Positions 32,401 through 42,417 of a DNA stretch of 64,000 bases are shown here, in pieces (position 1 is the first letter of the stretch; each line of letters starts with the position of its first letter). Where the stretch lies: positions 47,235,043 to 47,299,042 of the forward strand of contig NC_057926.1 of NCBI RefSeq assembly GCF_018873765.1, written 5' to 3'. Position numbers and translations under genes: made by a program. The DNA is from Telopea speciosissima (taxonomy: Eukaryota; Streptophyta; Magnoliopsida; Proteales; Proteaceae). Under the pieces are notes generated by a model. It did no database searches, was not told the origin of the DNA, and was given only the letters and a program-made list of their open reading frames with translations.

Positions 32401-34569
32401 TGTGGGTCCCACAAAACTGGGAGTTCAAGGTTGGTGGCCTAATGGCACCTGCTTTCTGATGGATGACAATATGAATTCATTAATGGGGGTGGCAGGGGAA
32501 GGTATGTAATGGGGTGTGCAAAGCACTACACAGGGGATGGAGGGACTGAAGAAGGGGTGGACGAACACAACACTGTGGCCTCCTACGAGGACCTCTACCG
32601 CATACACATGCTGCCTTACATAGACGCCATGGCCATGGGTGTGTCGTCAGTGATGGTCTCTTTCTCCAGCTGGAACGGCGTCAAGATGCATGCCCACCGC
32701 TTCCTCCTCACTGAAATCCTCAAACAAGAGATGTCATTCCAGGTACCCAATACACATAATTCGCCGCATTTGTCTCATATCACCTTACATAAAATTTTAC
32801 TCCCTATGTGAAATACCTCATTGAACTTTCATATATTCCTTTTCATTTTACCTCACTTTACCAATGAATAATTTATTTTTCCCCAAACTGGGTTTGGTGC
32901 CATCGCAATTGGAAAGCATATACCCTGGGTCTGAGCCTGGATCTAAGTAGTCATGTTTTTAAAAGTTTAACCCAAGACAATGTGGTTTTGATTCTTGATT
33001 TGGCTTATTGTTCGGCACAGGGTATGCTTATAACTGACTGGGAAGGGGTAGATAGGATAACAGATCCTCCTGGTTTGAACTATACGGATTGTTTGAAGGC
33101 AGTAATCAATGCTGGGATGGACATGATCATGATTCCATTCAAGTACGAGAGGTTTTTTACAGCAATGAACTATCTCATATCATCAGATCAGATTCTGATC
33201 AGCAGGATTGACGATGCCGTGACAAGGATTCTAAGGGTGAAGTTTATATCGGGGCTCTTTGAGAGGCCCATGGCAGATAGGTCCCTCTTTGACATGTTTG
33301 GCCACAAGGTCTATACAACAACTACTTAATTCATATTACAGAACATTTTTTATAATTTGTGTACTAGCAAATTCATTAGAGCTTATGTTATTTGGAACTC
33401 TGGTGATTCTCAGAAACATAAAGAACTGGCTAGGGAAGCAGTAAGAAAGAGCCTGGTGTTGCTGAAGAACGGGAAGGGGGATGAGAAGATGCTTCCCTTG
33501 AACAAGAACGCCCCAAAGATTCTGGTGGCTGGGTCTCATGCCCACAACATTGGCTACCAATGTGGGGGTTGGACTATAACATGGCAAGGCAGTTCAGGGA
33601 ACACCACTGAAGGTAATACTGAAACCTCGTCTTAATTTCTTCATTTTTTTTAACATTGCATACATGCTAGCTATTTTTCTGTACATGGAAAACTTGATTT
33701 GGCATTCTGGCCATTGGGTATATGTAGGATACCTCAAATGGGCAACTTGTCAACATTCATGGTCTATCTAAACTGAATGGCCTTTTATCATGTAGGAGGC
33801 TTTTCCCCTTTATTTTTCCACTGGTTTTTGTTCTGTAAACACCTTCAAACAAAATTTCACATTTTCGAACAACTTTGAAACCACTATAATGACACATAGG
33901 AAGCTCAGATTGGTCTAAAGTTGTATTATGACTAGATGAAGGCATGGATAACATGTCCATTGAATTCTGGTAATCATCTTGTCCACATAGAATAAAATAG
34001 AGGGCTTCTGGGAAGGGAAGCATAAGAAACACTTAAATTTGCTGAGATATGCTAAATATCCAACGATGACTCACACAGGAACAACAATTCTAGAAGGGAT
34101 AAAGAAGGCAGTCAGCAAGCAAACCCAGGTGGTGTTTGAAGAAAGCCCTGATGAGAAATTCCTAAGAGAGAACAGTGATTTCTCATATGCAATTGTAGTT
34201 GTAGGTGAGCTTCCTTATGCAGAATTCCTTGGAGACAGCAAGGAACTAAGGCTGGCAGTCGATGGGGAAGAGACGATCAAGACTGTATGCAGCAAGGTAA
34301 AATGTCTAGTCATCATTGTATCTGGCCGGCCTGTAGTGATAGAACCTTATGTGGACATGATGGAGGCATTAGTAGCAGCTTGGCTTCCTGGAAGTGAAGC
34401 TGGAAATGGAATTGCTGAGGTTATATTTGGGGACTTCGATTTTCATGGTAAGCTTTCAAGGACATGGTTCCGTCGGGTTGACCAGCTGCCAATGAATTTT
34501 GGGGATCCACATTATGATCCATTGTACCCTTTTGGTTTTGGCCTTCAAATGAATATCTCCTCACTATGA
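29430..34569 (+). CDS. GH3 family beta-glucosidase / exo-beta-glucanase, gene 1 (signal peptide lost)
   Basis: Eight exons: 29430-29583, 29706-29910, 30043-30133, 31417-31562, 32496-32742, 33021-33308, 33414-33612, 34079-34569 (stop). All introns are GT-AG and phases agree; the product is 606 residues. Motifs in order: [57 protein letters not shown] (substrate-binding K-H), [15 protein letters not shown] with the nucleophile Asp, [62 protein letters not shown] with the probable acid/base Glu, and [11 protein letters not shown] at the C-terminus. Upstream in frame PSASAV matches the end of gene 2's signal peptide, but a TGA stop (29386-29388) precedes it and no Met lies between, so the first Met is 29430. 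A secreted enzyme family member without its signal is either mislocalised or decaying. The substrate (glucan or glucoside) is inferred from the family. Confidence 0.88.
30134..31416 (+). other. intron 3 of GH3 gene 1
   Basis: 1,283 bp without coding sequence. Contains repeat-like words at about 30690-30985 (GGCCTTGGATTGAGCCC; CTAGACCTTGGACTGGGTC and a near copy GCCCGACCTTAGGCTGGGC), probably an old degraded transposable element. Confidence 0.5.
31563..32495 (+). other. intron 4 of GH3 gene 1
   Basis: 933 bp, donor GTAATT and acceptor GTGGCAG. AT-rich at the left, more GC-balanced from 31980. No element with clear ends was found. Confidence 0.5.
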
Positions 34570-34672
34570 AGTGGTAATGTCATTTCTTCTTTCCTCTCTT
34601 CTTCTTCCTCATCTGTTTGATTTGTTATGCTGTAATTACATATTCTGTTATTTGACCCTCTAAATTTTATTT
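34051..34672. repeat. left arm of 0.6-kb inverted repeat (last exon of GH3 gene 1 plus 3' flank)
   Basis: Covers the end of intron 7, the whole last exon and about 100 bp past the stop. It is matched in reverse orientation by 35490-36112. The boundaries are seen as loss of similarity at GCTAAATATCC on the left and TAAAATTTAGAGGG on the right arm. Confidence 0.88.
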
Positions 34673-35489
34673 TTTGGGGGAGTTATGAAGTGATCTTTCA
34701 ATTAGATATCAGATAAAATATTATTTATTTATTTTACAGGTTTCTGATGAAATCTCATATTCGATGTTTGGATAGCAAAACTGTTTTATATATGAGAGGT
34801 AACAACTATCAAATCATACATTCGAACTTCAATTCTCTTGCTGAGAGCATAACACTATGCTGAAATATTTTTTTATAAAAAGAGGAATTATCTCATTCCA
34901 TCAATAATCAATTTTTTTATAGAGGGGATGGTTTCCTGGATGATTCACTTAGGATTGCAGTCCTGTTTGGTCTAAACATTTGCTTTATGGAAACAAGTTA
35001 CTTTAATTAAAAAGAAGATTAAGAGTATTGTTTCTTAAGATAGACTTGCATCATTCGGTTTCAATCTCTCTATTTCAAAAACAAAGATAAAAAGGCTAAA
35101 ACTTTATCTTTAATTCATATTCCTCCATTCAACAATTTTCAGAAAAAACATTCGGAACGTAGGATGAATACGTAAATGCTAAACAAAATTCCATATCTCC
35201 GAAGATGTAAATTGCACACCATTTGAAATGTTGTTTGGCAAAATCCATTTATGGCTAATTTACTTGAAAACATCCTTGTCCTACTTAGAGAACAAAACCA
35301 GAAATCAGTATTTTTTTTTTTTTGTGGGTAATTTACACATACCACCCCGGAGGTTTAACGAAAGTATGATTTTACGCCTCAATTTTGGATAATTCTGTGT
35401 CCCCCCCCTGAGGTTTACAAACGTTAACAAATACATCTATTCCGTCATTTCTTGATTAACAGTGTTAAAATTAAGAGGAAAATTGACAG
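34673..35489. other. spacer between inverted GH3 arms, with half of a MULE-like element
   Basis: 817 bp, AT-rich. Positions 35331-35489 resemble a single TIR of the Pack-MULE at 25726 (TAATTTACACATACCAC, CCCTGAGGTTTACAAACGTT), ending exactly where the right arm begins. The partner TIR is not present. Confidence 0.6.
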
Positions 35490-36112
35490 AATAAAATTTA
35501 GAGGGTCAAATAACAGAATATTTAATTACAGCATGACAAATCAAACAGATGAGGAAGAAGAAGAAGAGAGGAAAGCAGAAATGACATTACCACTTCATAG
35601 TGAGGAGATATTCATTTGAAGGCCAAAACCAAAAGGGTACAATGGATCATAATGTGGATCCCCAAAATTCATTTGCAGCTGGTCAACCCGGCGGAACCAT
35701 GTCCTTGAAAGCTTACTATGAAAATCGAAGTCCCCAAATATAACCTCTGCAATTCCATTTCCAGCTTCATTTCCAGGAAGCCAAGCTGCTACTAATGCCT
35801 CCATCATGTCCACATAAGGTTCTATCACTACAGGCCGGCCAGATACAATGATGACTAGACAGTTTACCTTGCTGCATACAGTCTTGATCGTCTCTTCCCC
35901 ATCGAGTGCCAGCCTTAGTTCCTTGCTGTCTCCAAGGAATTCTGCAAAGGAAGCTCACCTACAACTACAATTGCATAGGAGAAATCACTGTTTTCTCTTA
36001 CGAATTTCTCATTAGGTCTTTCTTCAAACACCACCTGGGTTTGTTTGCTGACTGCCTTCTTTATTCCTTCCAGGATTGTTGTTCCTGTGTGAGTCATTAT
36101 TGGATATTTAGC
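35490..36112 (-). pseudogene. inverted partial copy of GH3 gene 1 last exon (gene 1b)
   Basis: The minus strand repeats the end of intron 7 (ACTCACACAG acceptor), the last exon and 3' flank of gene 1. The frame reads [20 protein letters not shown], then [12 protein letters not shown]. There one base is lost (CCTTATGCA in gene 1, CCTTTGCA here), shifting the frame. The C-terminal part [20 protein letters not shown] to [17 protein letters not shown] is open in another frame and ends at 35595. No upstream exons accompany it, so it cannot encode an enzyme. Head-to-head with gene 1's 3' end. Confidence 0.88.
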
Positions 36113-36539
36113 AAATTTGGGCGTTTCTTACTAAAACCTCATAGGATTTGTGAATCCTGGGATGGTGTGATGAATATTCACCCCGTAGTGAAGGAAAAAA
36201 ATTTTCCTTTTTATTGAGAAAATTATCTTTTCAAAGTTGCTTATATGACGGTTCTTTTTTTTGGTAAATTGTTTTCCTTAAGTTGGATGGTTAATTTGGT
36301 CATTTTTAATCCATCTCAAACACATGCTTTGCTATGTTTTCAATTTTTTTAACCTCTTGCATTTGCTGTTGTTCAACTTTCGTTAGATACACCGAATCTT
36401 CAAAGATTAATTTCTCCACATTGCAAGATATGCGTAGGTTCAAATTGAATAGATGAATAATTAGACATTTTTTTCTCATCAAGAAGAAATGAAAATATTA
36501 TTGAAAAAAAAGAAGAGAGCTTATCTATTAGGATGTCAG

Positions 36540-36722
36540 GATTTACAAAGAGAAGCCACTTTTGCTGGTGCATGAGCTTCACCATTGGTGTACCTAGTAC
36601 ATTAGGCTCTTGCCACTGCATGGTTTGGAGGAGGCTGTTTCTTAACTTGAACCTATGACCACTAGATCGCAATGGAGCAACCTTACCATTGTGCCGAGGT
36701 CTGCTCTCTTCCAAACAAAAGC
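36540..36722 (-). mobile_element. tRNA-derived SINE (Au-like), copy 1
   Basis: On the minus strand: GACCTCGGCACAATGGTAAG (A-box region), TTGCTCCATTGCGATCTAGT, GGTCATAGGTTCAAGTT (B-box-like), then AAACAGCCTCCT. This order is that of plant Au-type SINEs. It ends in T-rich sequence. An open frame across it (36729-36400) is incidental. Confidence 0.65.
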
Positions 36723-37260
36723 ACAACATGAGTTAAAAAAAATGATTAAGAAAAAGAATGTAATTTGTTGTAAACACAGACAACTCAATCTAATATTAAA
36801 GAATACGATTTAGAATCTAAAAATATAGTGTGTTTCAATCTTCCTCCAACAATGTGTGGGACTTCTTTTTTGACATAGATTTGATTTGCTTATGGACTCC
36901 CCTATCAACATACTCGACAACTACTGCTCTAGTTGATGAACAATGGTGGTTCGTATGCTCTATTTTATTTTATAGATTTAGCTTGCACAATTATTTGTCT
37001 CCTTTTACTAAGACTTTCTTTCCCAAATGTTACTTGTCAAGCAAAGAAAAAACTGAATACAAAAAATGCTCAAAAAAAGTGTATACCATCCAGTCCCCTT
37101 CATAAACTAAATAAGATTGTTACACTAATTGACATTCCCTTTGGATTAATGGTAATTGTTTCTCCAATTGATATTCTTTGGTTGCGATGTCTACATCAAC
37201 CTCTATAATCCATCTTGGATTGCCTCCGCTTCCATGAATGTAGCAGAAAAACTGCTATTA

Positions 37261-37367
37261 TGCTTGCATTCTAAGTCGATTTCACATATGATAAAAATAG
37301 TTGTTCTTATTACCCGAATGCAAAATCAACCTATAATGCATTCCAAGAACGCATACCAAACACAGCC
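37261..37367. mobile_element. GTTTGGTATGC-type MITE, copy in GH3 gene 2 3' flank
   Basis: Short palindromic element: TTGCATTCTAAGTCGATTTC, ATAAAAATAGTTGTTCTTAT core, then ATGCAAAATCAACCTATAAT and GCATACCAAACACAG. Left end degraded. The same copy is at 58442-58557. Confidence 0.55.
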
Positions 37368-37493
37368 TTGGTATTTCATAAATTTTCATTGATCAAAACA
37401 ACAATTATGAAAATGCTACAACTAAAATACCCATTTGATCCTCATATAGCCCTTTATGTACAAATTTTTTGTTATAATCTATACCATAACGAA

Positions 37494-40400
37494 TCAAATA
37501 GATGAAAAAGAAGATGCAGAGCCTCTTTTGTGTGATTGGATACCCATTTGGAGCCCATACCCAAACGGGTACAGCGGGTCATAATACAGATCCCCAAAAT
37601 TCATCGGCAGTTGGTCGACCCGCCGGAACCATGTCTTCGGAAGCTTACCCTGGAAATCATAATCCCCAAATATAACATCAGCAATCCCTGCTCCAGCTTC
37701 ACTCCCTGGAAGCCAAGCAGCCACCAATGCCTCCATCATGTCAACATAAGGCTCTATCACAACGGGTCGACCTGATACAACGATAACCAGACATTTCACC
37801 TCCTTGCACACAGTCTTGATAGTCTCCTCTCCGTCCAGTGCTAGCCTAAGCTCTTTGCTATCACCGTCTGTTTCCGCATATGGGAGCTCGCCGACAACCA
37901 CGATCGCATAGGAAGAATCCCGGTTCTTGTTAATAAATTGCTTGTCAGGTTTTTCTTGGAACACGACCTGGGTATGCTTGCTAACAGCCCTCTTAATGCC
38001 TTCTAAGATGGTTGTTCCTTTGGTGATGTTGCCTGAGGTGCCCTTCCATGAAACAGTCCACCCTCCACATTGGTAGCCGATGTTGTGTGCATGAGACCCA
38101 ACCACAAGGATCTTGGGGGCATTCTTACTCAAAGGAAGCATCTTCTCCTCTCCCTTCCCGTTCTTCAACAACACCAAGCTCTTCCTCACAGCTTCTCTTG
38201 CCAATTCCCTATGTTTCTGTGGGTCCAAAAGGTTGAAAAGTTAAACCAAATTTAATGACCAAAATACCCATATCAATGAAATCGATTAATTCAATTGGGT
38301 TTGGGACTAACCTTGTGTCCAACCATTGGATGGAGAGACCGGTCAGCCATGGGCTGTTCAAAAAGCCCAAGAATGAACTTCACCCTAAGGATTCGCCTCA
38401 CAGCATCGTCAATTCTACTGATAGGAATCTCACCGGACGACACAAGCTCTGTCATGTATGTAAGGTATTGCTGGTATTTGTAAGGGATCATGACCATGTC
38501 GATTCCAGCATTGATGGCTGCCTTCAGGCTTTCTTTGTAGTGTGAACCGGGTGGGTTGGTCATCCGGTCAATTGCTTCCCAGTCTGATATGACCATACCC
38601 TGTCCCATGTAGCAACCCATAAGAGTGATGACAACTAGGGAATCAGGACCAGGTTAAAGGTAGAAATTTAAATTCAGAGATGTTGTATGATAATTGTATG
38701 TTACCTGGAAGGACATCTCTTGTTTGAGAATGCGAGTGAGGAGGAAAGAGTTGGCATGCATCTTGATCCCATTCCAGCTAGAGTAAGAAGCCATGATAGT
38801 TGACACGCCCATGGCGATTGCATCAATATAAGGGGTCATGTGGATGCGATACAGGTCGTCATATGTGGTCACTGTGTTGTACTCGTCAGCCCCTTCTTGT
38901 GTCCCACCATCGCCGGCGTAGTGTTTTGCACAAGCTAGCACTTTCCTTCCCCTGTAATGGATCCATTCAGTAACAATCATCATAATTTAGAGTCTCTACC
39001 ATCTAATAAATAACTAGAGATCACGGTTTTGGGAATCGGTATCAATCGAATTGGTCATATCATATTATATTGGTATTAGTGTTGAACTGATACCGGATTG
39101 ATGATACGATACAAATAGTAGGTAATATAGTATAATGATATTAGGGCTGCGTTTGGTATGCTTTCTAGGTCGATTTTGCATTCTCGAATAGTAAAAATAG
39201 TTGTTTTTATTGTCTGAGAATGCAAAATTTCCTAGAATACATACCAAACATAGTCTAGATCTTCAGGTGCACGTATGTGCAGAGGATCCGATCTCAATAG
39301 GTGTGAAAATGGAAATACACTTTAAACAGAAAAAGCAAGTACCCAGAAGCGACGAAGGGGTAACCAAGGGTATGATTGTGAGGAGGGTAGCCCTGTAGGC
39401 CTAGTATGATCTTGGACATCCTCCTCACAATTTGCGTATCCTCACTGTAGCTCTCGTAGCATCGACCCCACCGCGGATCCCTACACACCTGCAGTTCCAC
39501 ACATTCAAAGAGATTAATTAGTTAAAAGATGAACAAGACCATAGCCGTGGTAAGAGATGTTGATTATCCAATAGTAGGTGCTACTTTTGAGGGATCGGGA
39601 ACCTACTCTTTCTTCGAAATGGTATAGGAACAACGGATACTATACTACTAGGGATGAGAAAGCTGCTCCTGCGATTTCTAACCTGATTGGTAAGTTAGGG
39701 CTTTGAAGTGGCCTTTCCACTGGTAATTTAGGTTTGAACTAAGATTTTTTTTTTTTTTAATACAGGTAGAAACTTATTAAAAAACCTTGAGATCATAAGA
39801 TTTCTTAATCATAATAATTAAAATCGTTTTAAATGAGAATTAATTAAAAAAAAATCTTATCTTAACAAAAATAATGAATTAAGAAATTGAAACCTTACTT
39901 TAAATGTTTTTTTAGACAACATGTATTTTTTTTCAATGAATATATATCCTATTATATAAATACTACATTAAATGATTTTTATATAATAACATATATTTTA
40001 TTTGGAAAGCAGTTTTCTGTACGGGAGTGTGGCCTACGCCAACACTCCCATGTGTCTATCTCTCTCCTCCTTAAAATAAGGGGGCAGAGATGTCTTTTCA
40101 AATGGATAGGAGAGAGATAGACTCATGGGAGTGCTGGCGTAAGCCACATTTTTGGTCAGAGAACTTTTTCCCATTTTTTTTATACTGTCTCTACACAAAA
40201 GTGCATGAATCTTTTGGTCAAATCTTTTTTATTACAAAGACACTTAAAGTAGGTAGAAGGTTTCTAGAAGTTGTAACTCTTAACTAAATTAATCCCAAAC
40301 AGGCATGGGTTTCCTTTAAGCTAAAAAATCTCACAAACTAAAAAATAAAAATAAAAAAAATAGAAAAATAAAAAAATCATCCACCATTTGAAAAGAGAAA

Positions 40401-41632
40401 AAAATAAAATTGCTGCTACCCAGGTTGCAAGAATGCTCCTGCTACCTGTGCTTCCAACCAAAGAAGTTGGATAATTTCACTCCTTTGGCTTCATAAATAC
40501 CCTCTAAGGTTTTTGTACTTTATAAAATGTCCTTTTAGATTTCATTTCTTTGGCTGTGAACCGGGTAGCATGAACATTCCTGCAAGGGTTGTATAGCTTA
40601 CTGCTCAGAATGACCGACTTTAATTGATCTTTCCGTGTAGAGAGAGAGAGAGAGCTTACAGCAATACAGGGAGCAAAAGCGTACGGCATTCCGGTGCCCT
40701 GAACCTCCAAAGCAGTGGCACTTCCGATCTTCACCATTAAATCCTCATCCCTTCATCAGAACAAAACAAGAAAATGAGAAAACAGGAAAATATTTGCCAA
40801 AAATCTGATAACAATTTATCTTTAAATGATCTCAAGCTTCTGTTTCTCCCACAGTTGCACAGATTCACACAAAACAGAGAAAGAGGAAGATAGAGAAACC
40901 TTGCAGCTCCAAGGCCGATGTTATGAGGAAAAATAGTGGCACCGAGGATGTTATTATGGCCATGGATTGCGTCAGTACCATATATCATGGGAATCCCAAG
41001 CCTTGCCGACAACGCAGACTTTTGGAATCCATCGATCATGTCCGCCCACATTGTAGGGGTCGCGTTTGGCGCTATAACAGGATGACCAACCGGCACTACT
41101 CCGTTCACTACACTCCCTGAAATTGATAACCAGAACAACCCTCATTGTCAGTGTTTCATCCTCTTGAGCTTCAAAGAATTCAAGAAAATTAAGCTTCAAA
41201 AAAGAAAGAAAAACTTAGGTTGTATTCGGTATGCATTTTATGTTGATTTTGCATTCTCAAATGATAAAAATAATTGTTTTTATCATCAGAGAATGCGAAA
41301 TCAACCTAGAATGCGTTCTAAGAATGCATACCAAACACTTAGAAAACTATAGAAAACAGAGGGGACGAACCGATGGAATGATTAGTAAGGACGTCAGGAG
41401 AGGCGACGGAGATATCGATTTGGGCCATTTGGCCGATCTTTTCATGAGTAGTCATCCGAGAAAGGAGATCTGAGATTCGGTATTCGGTTGTGAGTCTTGG
41501 ATCCTTGTAACCAGCTTGAGCTGGTTCTGCTGTAGCTGAAGCTGAAGCAGAAGGGAAAATGAAGATGAAGAGAAAGAGAAAGGAACAGAGGTGGAGAGAG
41601 GTGCAATGGAGATCACCATGGTTCATCTTCAT
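37494..41632 (-). CDS. GH3 family beta-glucosidase / exo-beta-glucanase, gene 2 (complete, secreted)
   Basis: Seven exons on the minus strand: 41632-41371, 41116-40900, 40750-40660, 39488-39343, 38951-38705, 38599-38312, 38216-37494. Phases agree and all introns are GT-AG; product 657 residues. The N-terminus has a charged start and long hydrophobic run ([19 protein letters not shown]), a clear secretory signal peptide, so the enzyme should act in the wall or vacuole. Motifs: [66 protein letters not shown] (nucleophile Asp), [45 protein letters not shown] (probable acid/base Glu) and [11 protein letters not shown]. The C-terminus is longer than gene 1's by about 16 residues, rich in Ser. The last exon joins gene 1's exons 7 and 8 without an intron. 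Exact substrate cannot be told from sequence. Confidence 0.93.
39145..39254. mobile_element. GTTTGGTATGC-type MITE in intron 4 of GH3 gene 2
   Basis: GGCTGCGTTTGGTATGC at the left, GCAT/ATACCAAACATAGTC at the right, with a TAGTAAAAATAGTTGTTTTT core. A near-identical copy is at the same place in gene 3 (60335-60462), so it predates the duplication. Confidence 0.65.
39489..40659 (-). other. intron 3 of GH3 gene 2
   Basis: 1,171 bp, no coding sequence. Holds the MITE at 40004-40172 and a GA microsatellite (40640-40654). Aligns with intron 3 of gene 3, which is enlarged by three further insertions. Confidence 0.7.
40004..40172. mobile_element. MULE-type MITE (GGGAAA family), GH3 gene 2 copy
   Basis: 169 bp. 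Ends GGAAAGCAGTTTTCTG and TCAGAGAACTTTTTCCC; arms include GAGTGTGGCCTACGCC and GTCTATCTCTCTCC. The flanking 9-mers ATTTTATTT (39995-40003) and ATTTTTTTT (40173-40181) agree at 8 of 9 bases. Absent at the matching site in gene 3, so inserted after duplication. Confidence 0.8.
41217..41341. mobile_element. GTTTGGTATGC-type MITE in intron 1 of GH3 gene 2
   Basis: TTGTATTCGGTATGCATTTT at the left, AAGAATGCATACCAAACAC at the right, core ATGATAAAAATAATTGTTTT. Matching copy in gene 3 at 63831-63955. Confidence 0.65.
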
Positions 41633-41699
41633 ATTTTCTTAGCCTTTCTTGGAATTACGATTAACGACTGTGTGTGGAATTCAGATTCTGAAATCTCCT

Positions 41700-41708
41700 C
41701 TTTTATAG
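41700..41708 (-). promoter_or_regulatory. putative TATA box of GH3 gene 2
   Basis: Minus-strand CTATAAAAG about 70 bp upstream of the start codon at 41632, a normal spacing for a short plant 5' UTR. Confidence 0.45.
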
Positions 41709-42417
41709 TTTTTTTTTTGGGTTTAACTTTTATAGATTTTGATGAATTCGGTTTCGTGAGACAACTTAGATGCTTGAATGTGGAATATTTCTGTCGACAT
41801 CTCTTGTAAGAACAGAATGTGGAGCAAGTTACATGTTCATTAGAGAATGAATCATCTGCACGTACGCTCGCCATCGCCCCTCCCCCTCCGCCATTTTGGA
41901 ATGAGATCTTTGACTCGTGTCTGTGCCTTTGTATAATTTTAGTAGGAAATTTCAACAAACTTTTTTATTTTGATGTGAAGGTTAGAGTATATATTTAAAT
42001 CTCATTTCTTAGTAGGACCGGCGTGCCCGGAGCTTTTTAATTTTGTTAATAATTGTGGTTTTGTTGACCCACGTTTACATGACTAATGAGGAAAAAAAAA
42101 CACGTTTTTTTAATTGAATAAAGAATGGGCGACTGATGTGGAATTCAAATTCAGAAATCTTCTCTTTTTAGAAATCTATTTTGGTTGAAATTTTATAGAT
42201 TATGATGAATTCTGTTTCGTGAGAATCCGACTTAGATGTTTGAATATTTCTGTGTGCATCTCTTGTATAGCTAAGAACAGAATGTGGAGCAAGTTGCATG
42301 CTCATTTGAGAATGGATCATGTTTATTTTGTGCAGGTGATCGTATATCTTAGACCCAGTCACATGTATATTTTGTTTTCCTAAACTGTACGAATGTGACA
42401 TACATCTCAGAGCCAAT
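41709..42417. repeat. duplicated upstream region of GH3 gene 2
   Basis: 41660-41860 (GTGGAATTCAGATTCTGAAA, TTTTATAGATTTTGATGAAT, GAACAGAATGTGGAGCAAGT) is repeated in direct orientation at about 42135-42320 with moderate divergence. The block 41874-42000 (ATTTTGGAATGAGATC, TTTTGATGTGAAGGTT) recurs at 50630-50745. No gene. Confidence 0.7.

Larger units (their letters stand above)
36113..37493. other. 3' flank of GH3 gene 2; left part of segmental duplication
   Basis: Closely matches 55505-56704 plus 58397-58683. Contains a SINE (about 36540-36722) and a GTTTGGTATGC-type MITE (37261-37367). No gene. The copy at 55505 has additionally received a hairpin MITE and a solo LTR. Confidence 0.7.

Noticed and set aside
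36400-36729. 109-codon minus frame (and its copy at 56002-56289)
   Set aside because: The frame lies over a tRNA-derived SINE with A- and B-box-like words; not protein-coding.
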